From Clostridium sp. MB40-C1 (lineage in GTDB: Bacteria > Bacillota > Clostridia > Clostridiales > Clostridiaceae): a DNA stretch of 64,000 bases. The notes below the pieces were generated by a model that was not told the origin of the DNA, made no database searches, and saw nothing but the letters and a program-made list of their open reading frames with translations. Both the position numbers and the translations under genes were made by a program. The stretch covers positions 682,001 to 746,000 of the forward strand of contig NZ_CP133189.1 in the NCBI RefSeq assembly GCF_030913655.1, read 5' to 3'. Shown here piece by piece: positions 6,661 to 15,252 of this stretch. How positions within the stretch are numbered: position 1 is the first letter of the stretch; each line of letters starts with the position of its first letter.

Positions 6661-7233
6661 ATGGCATGGAAAGAAAATATTTCACAAGAGGAATATAACA
6701 CAGATATAGAAAGTGTTAAAAGTGAAGCGGTAAAAGGTTTATTTACTCAAGAACAATTAGATACTGAAATTGGAAAGACAAAAGAGTTATTTAAGGATTA
6801 TATCTCTAATGAAGATTTTGAAAAGACAAAGAATGATTATGAAACTAAAATATCTGAATTAGGTGGTAAAGAACCAACCGCAGAAGAAAAGAAGATATTA
6901 GAAAAACAAAAGGAATTAGCTGATAAGGAAAAGGAATTACTAGATAAAGAAAATATGTACAACTTATCAGACATGTTAGAGGAAAGAGGATTACCAAAAT
7001 CTTTAGCAGAATATTTAAAGTTTGGTGATAAAGAGGTTAATGAAAAATTAGTTGAAGGATTAACACAAATATTTTCTGATGAAAGATTTAGTAATAGTTT
7101 CAAGGGAGTAGGACACAAGAAAAATGAAGGAATAACTAAAGAACAGTTTAAGAATATGTCTTTAGAAGAGCAATTTAAAATATTTAATACTAATCCAGAA
7201 TTATATAACAAGTTAGTAGTAAGAAAATTATAA
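6661..7233 (+). CDS. Phage capsid scaffold protein (DUF4355/gp6-like)
   Basis: 190 residues. ATG 6661 is chosen over GTG 6646 because GAGGTT at 6648-6653 is the Shine-Dalgarno. The protein is very charged and coiled-coil rich: a long helix near residues 60-95 holds the repeats 'EKKILEKQKELADKEKEL'. A smaller C-terminal domain ends 'EQFKIFNTNPELYNKL', typical of DUF4355-type scaffolds. It lies just before the major capsid gene, the usual place. It would guide procapsid assembly and leave afterwards. A terminator overlaps its stop codon. Confidence 0.75.
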   Translation: MAWKENISQEEYNTDIESVKSEAVKGLFTQEQLDTEIGKTKELFKDYISNEDFEKTKNDYETKISELGGKEPTAEEKKILEKQKELADKEKELLDKENMYNLSDMLEERGLPKSLAEYLKFGDKEVNEKLVEGLTQIFSDERFSNSFKGVGHKKNEGITKEQFKNMSLEEQFKIFNTNPELYNKLVVRKL

Positions 7234-7249
7234 TCTTACTACTTTTTTT
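7215..7249 (+). terminator. Terminator overlapping the scaffold stop codon
   Basis: AGTAGTAAGA (7215-7224) pairs with TCTTACTACT (7234-7243) and is followed by TTTTTT. The left arm is coding sequence. Confidence 0.75.
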
Positions 7250-7303
7250 ATTAATAAAATCAAAAATAAAAAATTTAAAAAATGAAAGCGAGGAATTTTT
7301 ATT

Positions 7304-8152
7304 ATGACTAAAAGAGCAGATTTATTAATACCAGAATTTATTGCACCACAGATAGGGGATAATTTTGAAATAAACTCTACTACGTTACAAATGTGTGATG
7401 TTGATACATCTTTACAAGGAAATGCAGGAGATGAATTGACTATAGCAAAATACGTGTATGGAAATAGTAAGTGCCAAAAATTAAAAGAAGGAGATACAAT
7501 TGATTATAAAAAGTTAGCAATGGGCAGTTCTAAAATTACATTAGAACAGTATGCGAGTGGTTACAGGATATTTGATAGAGCATTACTTGCAACTTTGGGT
7601 GATCCAATTGGTAAAATGGTACAATTCATAGGTGGAGAAATAACTGACACTTTTGATGAAGATGTAATTGCAGTTGCTAAAACAACACCGCTAAAATTTG
7701 AAGTTAATAATCCTTTGTCTATTACAGAAACAGAAATTAATGAAGCTTTAAATCTATATGGAGATAAACAAAACTATACTGATTTTGAAGGGATAGTGAT
7801 ACATCCTAAATTAAAATCATCATTTTTAAATATGGAGAGTTTTACAAAAACTGATTCTACAATGGCTAAAGATGGAAATGGCGTTATCCAAAATGGAGTA
7901 ATAGGTTATTGGGGTGGAATAATACCAGTTATTTTATCTTCTAAGGGTACATACGATTCTGTAAAACAGCAATGCGAAACTTTTATAATTAAAAAGGGTT
8001 CGTTACTAGCTGTTTATAAAAGAACACCTAACTTTGAAAAAGGTAGGGATATGGATAATAAATCTTGGAAAGTTAACGATGACATGATAGGCGGTATTGG
8101 TCTTATCAATGAAGCAGGAATTGTCCATTTAACAAAAGTTTTTAATAAATAA
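7304..8152 (+). CDS. Phage major capsid protein (HK97-like fold)
   Basis: The product is 282 residues, starting at ATG behind AGCGAGGAAT. Its N-terminal arm, 'LLIPEFIAPQIGD', is followed by the pattern of the Clostridium-type major capsid family: 'GDELTIAKYVYGN', an E-loop-like 'EGDTIDYKKLAMGSSKITLEQY', a P-domain helix with 'DTFDEDVIAVA', and an A-domain strand 'GIVIHPKLKSSFLNM'. Length fits a small HK97-fold capsid without a fused protease. The scaffold gene precedes it, and a terminator follows its stop. No separate head protease is visible. Confidence 0.85.
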   Translation: MTKRADLLIPEFIAPQIGDNFEINSTTLQMCDVDTSLQGNAGDELTIAKYVYGNSKCQKLKEGDTIDYKKLAMGSSKITLEQYASGYRIFDRALLATLGDPIGKMVQFIGGEITDTFDEDVIAVAKTTPLKFEVNNPLSITETEINEALNLYGDKQNYTDFEGIVIHPKLKSSFLNMESFTKTDSTMAKDGNGVIQNGVIGYWGGIIPVILSSKGTYDSVKQQCETFIIKKGSLLAVYKRTPNFEKGRDMDNKSWKVNDDMIGGIGLINEAGIVHLTKVFNK

Positions 8153-8160
8153 AATAATTT

Positions 8161-8185
8161 AGACGGGCTTAAATGCTCGTCTTTT
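8161..8185 (+). terminator. Intrinsic terminator after the major capsid gene
   Basis: AGACGGGC (8161-8168) pairs with GCTCGTCT (8175-8182), with one G-U, followed by TTTT. Confidence 0.7.
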
Positions 8186-8214
8186 AATTTAATATTATAA
8201 AAGAAGGTGATTAA

Positions 8215-8466
8215 ATGTTAAGTTGTAATGAAGTGAAAAATCTAATGCTTATGAAAGATATTACACAAACTGAAATATGTGAATATTGTGGAGTAAAAAG
8301 ACCTTATATAAGTATGCTTATAAATGGTAAGCAGCCATTTACAGAAGAAATTTATAATAAAATGATTGAATATATAAATTTAAGTATAAAAGACAAAGAA
8401 AAATTTAGAAATGAATTGAAAGAGAAAAAAGAAAAAGAGAAACAATCAAAGCAAAATAAAAAATAA
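8215..8466 (+). CDS. HTH protein inside the structural module
   Basis: The product is 83 residues, starting at ATG behind AGAAGGTGA. Residues 10-45 form an XRE/Cro helix-turn-helix ('ITQTEICEYCGVKRPYISMLINGK'-type pattern). The C-terminal 25 residues are almost all Lys, Glu and Gln. It sits between the capsid gene and the tail-assembly genes, after a terminator, where a regulator is not normally expected. It may control late-gene expression, or bind nucleic acid or the capsid. Two Cys lie in the HTH. Confidence 0.7.
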   Translation: MLSCNEVKNLMLMKDITQTEICEYCGVKRPYISMLINGKQPFTEEIYNKMIEYINLSIKDKEKFRNELKEKKEKEKQSKQNKK

Positions 8467-8490
8467 ATTTTGAATAAAGGAGTATATAGT

Positions 8491-8751
8491 ATGAAAGTTG
8501 GAAAGTTTGAATTACCATTTAACGTAATTAGAGATGAATTTGAAATAGCACAAGAAGTGATGAAAAAAGTAGTAGTTACAAGAGCAGAAACTTTATATCA
8601 TCGAAACAATGCAATTGAATACATAGCAATATCCAATGATTTTAGAGAAATTGAAGAAATGGAATTAATTCCATTTTATGATGTAATAATTAGTAAAAAT
8701 AATGATAAAATTGATATTAAATTTAAGGAGGTAGTTAATAGTGGAAAATAA
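8491..8751 (+). CDS. Unknown small protein before the tail-chaperone candidate
   Basis: 86 residues. ATG 8491 is chosen over TTG 8470 because AAAGGAG at 8477-8482 lies between them. It has a predicted mix of short strands and one helix ('IRDEFEIAQEVMKKVVV'). It overlaps the next gene by 11 bases, so the two are translationally linked. Position suggests a minor tail or connector protein; no motif proves this. Confidence 0.5.
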   Translation: MKVGKFELPFNVIRDEFEIAQEVMKKVVVTRAETLYHRNNAIEYIAISNDFREIEEMELIPFYDVIISKNNDKIDIKFKEVVNSGK

Positions 8752-9268
8752 TAAAATAAAAATATCTATGTTTAGACCAGTTTTAAAATTAAGATTTATA
8801 GATGGTATATTTAATAGAATATCTGAAACACTAGAAGGAAAGGAAGTTGAGTTCTATAGAATAGGACAAGATGTGATAGATAAAGTTAAAAATATTAAAG
8901 CGGAAAATATGAGCAATGAAGAGTTCCTATATAATATGATTCCTAATATATCAAATATCGAAATGGATATTGATTTAAAAGAATTTTCTAAGATGGTAAA
9001 AGTACCAACAAGTGAATTCGCACAGTTGATCAACAATGTTATGGATATTTTAGTAGATGTTTTAAGAAGTGGACAGGAAATAATTAATTTAGAACAAAAA
9101 ATGAAGGCTATAACAGAAAAACATGGTATTAAGTTACCACAAGAGCCTACTAAGGATGAAAAATTACAGGCATTATATGATGAATTAACAGAATGCAAAG
9201 ATGATAAAGAAAAACGTAAAGAGATATTAAAACAAATTACTTCATTAGAGGTGGAAGATAATGAGTGA
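8741..9268 (+). CDS. Putative tail assembly chaperone
   Basis: The product is 175 residues, starting at GTG behind AAGGAGGT. It is helical, with a charged C-terminal tail ('EPTKDEKLQALYDELTE'). It lies two genes before the tape measure, where siphophages place the tail assembly chaperone (gpG/gpGT type). It overlaps both neighbours slightly. I see no clear slippery sequence for a frameshifted long form. The role is inferred from position and helical character. Confidence 0.45.
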   Translation: MENNKIKISMFRPVLKLRFIDGIFNRISETLEGKEVEFYRIGQDVIDKVKNIKAENMSNEEFLYNMIPNISNIEMDIDLKEFSKMVKVPTSEFAQLINNVMDILVDVLRSGQEIINLEQKMKAITEKHGIKLPQEPTKDEKLQALYDELTECKDDKEKRKEILKQITSLEVEDNE

Positions 9269-9677
9269 TGAATGGGATGAGTTAATAGAATATCTTACAG
9301 AAGAAACTAATCAACTTACTAGAGTAATTACAAAAGAAGCAAATGAATTACTCAAAAAAAATGTTCAAGAAGAGGTCTATGACAATTATTCTCCTAACAT
9401 TTATAAAAGAACTAAAGATTTACAAAAAAGTATTAAAAGTGATAAAGTTGAGGGATTTACGTATTTTGACGATAGTAAATTAGATTATAAATCTAAAGTA
9501 ACGGGTGAAAATGTAAGTATGTATGTTCCTAAATTTTTAAATTATGGACATACAGATTCAACAGGTATAGATAATATGTATCATAATTATACTCCTAGGC
9601 AATTTGTAGAAAAAACAAAAGAAGAACTTGAAGAAAAGTATGGAGAAGGTTGCTGTCAAATAGTTGATAACATTTAA
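9261..9677 (+). CDS. HK97 gp10-like head-tail/tail completion protein
   Basis: The product is 138 residues. It shows the family pattern: N-terminal helices with 'EANELLKKNVQEEV', then 'YKRTKDLQKSI', a 'FLNYGH' segment, and a C-terminal 'NYTPRQFVEKTKEELEEKYG'. HK97 gp10-like proteins join neck and tail. It overlaps the upstream gene by 8 bases. Its last codons form the left arm of a 12-bp terminator stem. It normally sits with connectors, but here the connector candidates are 10 kb away. Confidence 0.7.
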   Translation: MSDEWDELIEYLTEETNQLTRVITKEANELLKKNVQEEVYDNYSPNIYKRTKDLQKSIKSDKVEGFTYFDDSKLDYKSKVTGENVSMYVPKFLNYGHTDSTGIDNMYHNYTPRQFVEKTKEELEEKYGEGCCQIVDNI

Positions 9678-9703
9678 ATATATGTGTTATCAACTATTTT
9701 TTT
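9661..9703 (+). terminator. Terminator overlapping the gp10-like stop codon
   Basis: The perfect 12-bp arms TAGTTGATAACA (9661-9672) and TGTTATCAACTA (9685-9696) are followed by seven T residues. The stop TAA is in the loop. Confidence 0.85.
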
Positions 9704-9755
9704 ATGATAATGATTATCTGTTGATGGTAGATATATTTAAATGAAGGAGGTACAT

Positions 9756-12700
9756 ATGGGAAAAGGTTTTGGGATTCAGACAAAAGCACAATTAGACTTG
9801 AATAGTGTCAATAAGGTCAAAAGAGAATTTAGTAATCTAATTAAAGATTTACAGAATTTAGCGGATAGAAATTTTGTAAATATTAGAGTTAATCAAGCAA
9901 CACAAGAAATGCAGCGGTTTAGTACACAAATGAACAATACTAGAACAAGTATAAGTAATGTAAATGGTGCAATGGGCGGATTAAATAATAGTAGTAGGAC
10001 TTTCGCACAGCAAATGACTCATGTAGTATCGAAAGTTGGACAATGGGCAATAGGAATGACCGCAGTTTATGGAACTATACAAAAGCTAAAAGAGGGATTT
10101 TCTTTTATTTCTAATCTTGATACAAAGCTTACAGACATTGGAATGATAACAGGAAAATCTAAAGAAGAATTAAATGAATATGCAAAAGGCTGGAATCAGT
10201 TAGCATTAAATTTGAAAGTTGTAACAAATGAAGTTGTAGATGCGGAGGAAAAATTTTTAAGAGCAGGGAAAAGTATTGATGAATCCAACAAAATGGTGGA
10301 AACGAATATAAAGTTATCTAGGATTGCGAACGATACAAACGCACAGACAGCAGAATACTTAGTAACTTTAAGCAACGCTTATGCACTCAACGCAGAGGGC
10401 GTGGAAAAATATGCAAACAAGGTAGCATATCTTGATAGTGCCACAGCAACTAATACAAAAAATATAAATAAAACATCTGTTGCAATAGCCCAAACAGCTA
10501 AAGAAACAGGTATGAGTATGGACTTTATGCTAGGAATAGTTTCTACTATACAAGAAAAAAGTAAGTTGCCACCAGAAACGGTTGGTCGTGCTTTACGAAG
10601 TATGCTAATTAATATGCAAAATGTGACAAAAGAAGGCGGAGCAGAATTATCCAAACTCGAAAAAATCTTAAATAGAAAAGGAATTGCATTAAGAAAAAGC
10701 AAAGATGAATGGCGTTCTAGTGAAGCTGTAATAAGAGATTTGATGAAAAATTGGAATAAGTTTGATGATATTACTAAGTCTACAATACAAAGCAAACTAG
10801 CTGGAAAAGTTGGAGCAGAAGCATTTAATATCATCATGAACGACCAAATAAGGGTTATGGAAAATTATAATAATGTTTTAGGTGCAACAAATACATTAAA
10901 TGAAAAATATGAACAACATTTAAATTCTACAGCAGGAGCAGCGGCAGAATTACAAGCAAAATCAGAAAGAATGTGGATGAAATTAATAGATTCTAGTACA
11001 GTAACAAATGGTATAAAATTACTAAGTAAAGTTGTAACTATTGTAGACGAATTAGTTAATCATAACAAACTTTTAGGGGTTGGGCTTATAGCTTTAACAG
11101 CACAATTTATCGGATTAATCAAAGGTGTAAACTTATTTGGCATGGCTCTAACCGCTTTAAAAGGTATAAGTTTAGCAACTTTTACAGCATTAGCAACAAA
11201 TCCTTTGACCTGGGTAGCTGTTGCGATTGGAGGAGTTATAATGCTTACTAACCATCTCGCAAAGCAAAGAGAAGAAGCAGAAAAATTAAAAAAACAAGCA
11301 GAACAGTTAAAAGTTGCTTACAATAATTTAAATGAAGCTTTAACTAAAAATGATGTGAATGGTATAAAGCATAATTCAGAACAATTAAATGAAATGCAAA
11401 AGAAAATACAAAAAATGATAGAGGAAAGAAATAAGTTAAAATCTGAATTAGATAAAAAACTTAAAGAAGACCCTTTTAATAGTGCAAATTATGAGGGGAT
11501 AACTAGAAAAATTGGTGAATTAAATAAAGAAATAAATGAAACAACTAAAGCTTTACAGGATGCAGGGATAACTGTTGACGAACATACAGGGAAAATAAGA
11601 GAATGGGAAAATGCACAACAATTAGTTAATCTACATGATACTATACAGAAAATTTATGATGAAGCAGAAGCAAAAAATAAAAGTTCTAAAGCTACGATTA
11701 ATTTGATTAATAGATATATAGAATTAAATTCTATACAAAAAAAATCTGCGGCACAACAACAAGAAATGAGCAATATTGCTAATCAACTAAAAGGTAAAGT
11801 AGATGGATTATCTATATCTGTAGATAAAAATGGACGAGCAGTAATAACTAATACACGTTTATTAGGAAAGCAAAAAGAAGCGTTGGAATTGGATATACAG
11901 ATGACAAATGCTAATACCAAAGCTAAAGAGAACAATGCTATTAATAGTATGCAATTTGAATATAATAAAACAAAATATACAATAGAGCAAGTTAAACAAA
12001 GATTAAATGCATACAGGGCAGAAGTCGATGCAATGAGTGCTAAAAATGCTAATTTTGATGGAACTTATGTTCCTTCAAATGTCCAAGCAATGTGGGGTTG
12101 GTATGAATCATTAGGTTCTAAAATAGATGCAATAAGAAACAGTTTTTCTGAACCAATATCCCCACCATCAATATCAGATTCCTCATCTTTTATTCCTACA
12201 TCCAGTTCAGATAATAAAAAAAAGAAAAAAGAAAAACAACCTAAAGAACCAACTAAGCATTTCTATGACGGTAAACCATTAGACCTATACGAAGCAAAAT
12301 TAAAAGATATTAACAAACAACTAGAGAATTATGGTCTAATGATGGATAGATTGACTAAATTAACTTCTAAATTACAGGAAGCACAAACTAAGGATGTGTA
12401 CTCTCGTATATTAGATACACAGGCACAAAAGGTTGATACCTTACATAAAAAGCAAGAATTATTAAAAGGTCAGCAAGCAGATTTAATTAAGACTAGAAAT
12501 TCAAACATCATTGACCAACTACAAAAAATGAGTAAAGTTTTAAATGGAAAACATGTTGATGATATCGCTCGAATGACAGAAGTGGATTGGGCAAACTTAT
12601 ATAATTCTATGTACGGTAGACAAATAGATGCAGGATATGATGAAAAAGGAGAAGCATTACAAAAAACATATGAAGAAAATGCACAAAAGTTTAAATCTCT

Positions 12701-14777
12701 TATGGATAATCTTAATAATTACAATAAAGAACTACAAAAGAAAGAACAAGAGATATTAGATAATGAAGTTGATATCACGAATGCAGTTAAAGAGCGTGTA
12801 GAATGGCAAGAAAAACTAAGAGAATTGACTACAAAGGAATTACAAGATAAAACTGGTGATATTCAAGATAAAATTGACTTACTAGAAATTAAAGATAAAT
12901 ATAATTGGCAAGAGAGAATTAAACTTCATAAAGAATTACTAGAGTCTCAAAAAGCAGAACAAAATTTTATTAAAGATGGAATAGAAAAATATAAAGTTCA
13001 ATTAAGTCATCTTAGAGAAAATACGGTTGAATGGAGCTTAATTAAAAATCTCATTGAAGAATATAATGAAAAATTAGATGAAAGTAATAAGATAATAGCT
13101 ACACAAGAAGAAAAGTTAAAAGAAGTAGAGAAAATGCAATTAGAAAATCTTTCTACTATAGAAGATAAAATTGTATCTGCTTTGAAAAAGAAATATGAAG
13201 AAGAAATAAAATTAGCTAAAGAAAAGAAAGCTAAAGAATTATTATTACAAAAGAATTTAACTGAAGAACAATTAAAATTAATTAAAGATGGTAGTAAAAC
13301 TGCATTAGAAATTTTTGAAGAAGAACATAATAAGAAAATTGAGTTATTAAATGATGAATTAAAAGCTTATGAAGAAATCTATAATGCAAAAATTAAAGAA
13401 ATAGATAGAACAGAAGATAAAGATTCTTATGAAAAAGATTTAAATAAAAAGCAACAAGAAAAAGCCAAGTTACAATCACAGTATGATAGTTTATTAATGG
13501 ATTCTTCTTTAGAAGCACAAGGCAAAAGAGAAGATTTATTAGAAGAGATTGCAAAAAAGGAAGAAGAAATCAATGAATTTGTTCACAAACGTGATATAAC
13601 ATTAAGAAAACAAAATCTTCAAGATGAACTAGAAGAAAAGAAAAAAGCTATTCAGAAACAAATAGATGAAGAAAACAAAGCATATAAGAAAGCTAAAGAT
13701 TTATATGACCAAGAAGTAAAGGCTTTAGAGAAATCTAATGAGGAAAAATTAAAAGCTGAAAAATTATATGGTGAAGCTAGAAGACTATTAATGGAAGGTA
13801 ATCTTGATGAATTAAAAATTCTACTTGAAAAATATGGTGAAGATAGTGAAAGAATCTTTGGTTCTATGGGTGACTCCATAAAGAAAAACATTATAGATAA
13901 TCTTAGAATAGCTATAGACTCTATGAAAGAGTTAGCTAATAGTAAACTATTCCCTGATTGGGAAAGCAGACAAACAGATGAAAATGGCAATCAAGTTATG
14001 AGAGACAAACCTGCGGTATCTAAAGATAAACAATGGACTATCAAGATGAATAAAGAAATAGATGAAAAAACATTGAAAGATAAAGTCTATGTGTTGGATG
14101 AAAAGGGCAATAAAGTAGATGTAGATATTTCTTTAGACAATAATGGTAAGAATATTGTTGTTACACCTGTAGGTGAAGGATTTGAAAAAGGACATTATCA
14201 ATTAGTAGTAGAAAAAGGCTTAAAATCTAAAGATGGTAAGGAATTAAAGACTCCGAGTGTAAGACAAGAATTTGATGTAAATGAAAGTGGTGGGAAGAAT
14301 CATTATAATCAAGCAAATAGAGATAAATTAGATGATTTCTATAAAGACCCTGAATATTTGAAATTACAACAAGAATATTTAGATAGCTTAGATAATCCTA
14401 AATTACAAAAACCAGATTCATATTGGAAAGAACGTTCAGAGGAGATAAGACAGAAATATAAAACTAATACACCTCAAATACCACAAGTTCCAATGTCTGC
14501 TTTTAGTGGTGATAATATACCACAGTTTGAACAATATTTATCATCATCATTAAATAAAATCAAAATGCCTACTATTAATATTCCTACAAATTTCAATATA
14601 CCTAAATTCTCTGCGGTTGGAAATACACCAGTAGAGATAAAAATGGATAATTTAATTAACATTGAAGGAAATGCTGATAAGTCAACATTACCAGAAATAA
14701 GACAAGCTGGACAAAATTCATTAGACCAATTAAGACAAGCATTAAATAAACAAGGAGTCAGAGGAGCATTTGCTTAA
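9756..14777 (+). CDS. Tail tape measure protein (TP901 family) with an Ig-like insert
   Basis: 1673 residues. ATG 9756 is chosen over ATG 9741, since GAAGGAGGT lies between them. About residues 95-395 form the TP901 tape-measure core ('DLDTKLTDIGMITGKSKEEL', 'EKFLRAGKSIDESNKMV'). A hydrophobic stretch lies near residues 435-500, followed by long Lys/Glu coiled coil from about 500 to 1390. Residues near 1415-1510 look like an SbsA-type Ig domain ('VSKDKQWTIKMNKEIDEKTL'), unusual for a tape measure. The size implies a long siphovirus tail. No lysozyme or peptidase domain is seen. A terminator overlaps the stop. Confidence 0.9.
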   Translation: MGKGFGIQTKAQLDLNSVNKVKREFSNLIKDLQNLADRNFVNIRVNQATQEMQRFSTQMNNTRTSISNVNGAMGGLNNSSRTFAQQMTHVVSKVGQWAIGMTAVYGTIQKLKEGFSFISNLDTKLTDIGMITGKSKEELNEYAKGWNQLALNLKVVTNEVVDAEEKFLRAGKSIDESNKMVETNIKLSRIANDTNAQTAEYLVTLSNAYALNAEGVEKYANKVAYLDSATATNTKNINKTSVAIAQTAKETGMSMDFMLGIVSTIQEKSKLPPETVGRALRSMLINMQNVTKEGGAELSKLEKILNRKGIALRKSKDEWRSSEAVIRDLMKNWNKFDDITKSTIQSKLAGKVGAEAFNIIMNDQIRVMENYNNVLGATNTLNEKYEQHLNSTAGAAAELQAKSERMWMKLIDSSTVTNGIKLLSKVVTIVDELVNHNKLLGVGLIALTAQFIGLIKGVNLFGMALTALKGISLATFTALATNPLTWVAVAIGGVIMLTNHLAKQREEAEKLKKQAEQLKVAYNNLNEALTKNDVNGIKHNSEQLNEMQKKIQKMIEERNKLKSELDKKLKEDPFNSANYEGITRKIGELNKEINETTKALQDAGITVDEHTGKIREWENAQQLVNLHDTIQKIYDEAEAKNKSSKATINLINRYIELNSIQKKSAAQQQEMSNIANQLKGKVDGLSISVDKNGRAVITNTRLLGKQKEALELDIQMTNANTKAKENNAINSMQFEYNKTKYTIEQVKQRLNAYRAEVDAMSAKNANFDGTYVPSNVQAMWGWYESLGSKIDAIRNSFSEPISPPSISDSSSFIPTSSSDNKKKKKEKQPKEPTKHFYDGKPLDLYEAKLKDINKQLENYGLMMDRLTKLTSKLQEAQTKDVYSRILDTQAQKVDTLHKKQELLKGQQADLIKTRNSNIIDQLQKMSKVLNGKHVDDIARMTEVDWANLYNSMYGRQIDAGYDEKGEALQKTYEENAQKFKSLMDNLNNYNKELQKKEQEILDNEVDITNAVKERVEWQEKLRELTTKELQDKTGDIQDKIDLLEIKDKYNWQERIKLHKELLESQKAEQNFIKDGIEKYKVQLSHLRENTVEWSLIKNLIEEYNEKLDESNKIIATQEEKLKEVEKMQLENLSTIEDKIVSALKKKYEEEIKLAKEKKAKELLLQKNLTEEQLKLIKDGSKTALEIFEEEHNKKIELLNDELKAYEEIYNAKIKEIDRTEDKDSYEKDLNKKQQEKAKLQSQYDSLLMDSSLEAQGKREDLLEEIAKKEEEINEFVHKRDITLRKQNLQDELEEKKKAIQKQIDEENKAYKKAKDLYDQEVKALEKSNEEKLKAEKLYGEARRLLMEGNLDELKILLEKYGEDSERIFGSMGDSIKKNIIDNLRIAIDSMKELANSKLFPDWESRQTDENGNQVMRDKPAVSKDKQWTIKMNKEIDEKTLKDKVYVLDEKGNKVDVDISLDNNGKNIVVTPVGEGFEKGHYQLVVEKGLKSKDGKELKTPSVRQEFDVNESGGKNHYNQANRDKLDDFYKDPEYLKLQQEYLDSLDNPKLQKPDSYWKERSEEIRQKYKTNTPQIPQVPMSAFSGDNIPQFEQYLSSSLNKIKMPTINIPTNFNIPKFSAVGNTPVEIKMDNLINIEGNADKSTLPEIRQAGQNSLDQLRQALNKQGVRGAFA

Positions 14778-14794
14778 ACAATGTTCCTCTTTTT
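14760..14794 (+). terminator. Terminator overlapping the tape-measure stop codon
   Basis: AGAGGAGCAT (14760-14769) pairs with ATGTTCCTCT (14781-14790), with one G-U, followed by TTTTT. Confidence 0.75.
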
Positions 14795-14829
14795 ACTATA
14801 TAAAAGAAGATAAGGAGTGAAAATAATAT

Positions 14830-15252
14830 ATGGGAATTAAAAAAGAAGATAAGGAAATGACACCATTTCAAAAATTAAGAAACATGGTAAGTGAAGATAA
14901 GACTAATTATATACGTTGGTTATGTATGACAGCTACAGAGAAAAAAGACCAAGGCGGGTTTGAAAATTGGAGCAAGAGAATGATACATAATAAATCTATA
15001 GATACAGTGCAAAATTGGGAGCTAGAAGAAAGTTTTCAAAAGGCTTTATTTTATTGGAAAGGGTTATTGCACAATAAAAGAATATGTGAACTGTATGACA
15101 AAATGATTGATGCAGGAATGAAAGGTGATGTGCAAAGTGCTAGGTTTGCAACAGAATTAGGAGAAAGATTATTTAAAAATGATAAGGAAAATAAATTAGA
15201 AATGATTGCCAGTAAATTAAATATAAATGATGAAAGTGAGTATGATAAATAA
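14830..15252 (+). CDS. Putative terminase small subunit
   Basis: The product is 140 residues, starting at ATG behind AAGGAGTGA. It is helical and basic to mixed in charge. It lies directly before terminase large, and its TAA stop overlaps the next ATG by one base. That coupling and place define TerS in most phages. A DNA-binding HTH is not obvious; 'FENWSKRMIHNKSIDTVQNW' could hold one. It would recognise the packaging site and load TerL. Confidence 0.6.
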   Translation: MGIKKEDKEMTPFQKLRNMVSEDKTNYIRWLCMTATEKKDQGGFENWSKRMIHNKSIDTVQNWELEESFQKALFYWKGLLHNKRICELYDKMIDAGMKGDVQSARFATELGERLFKNDKENKLEMIASKLNINDESEYDK

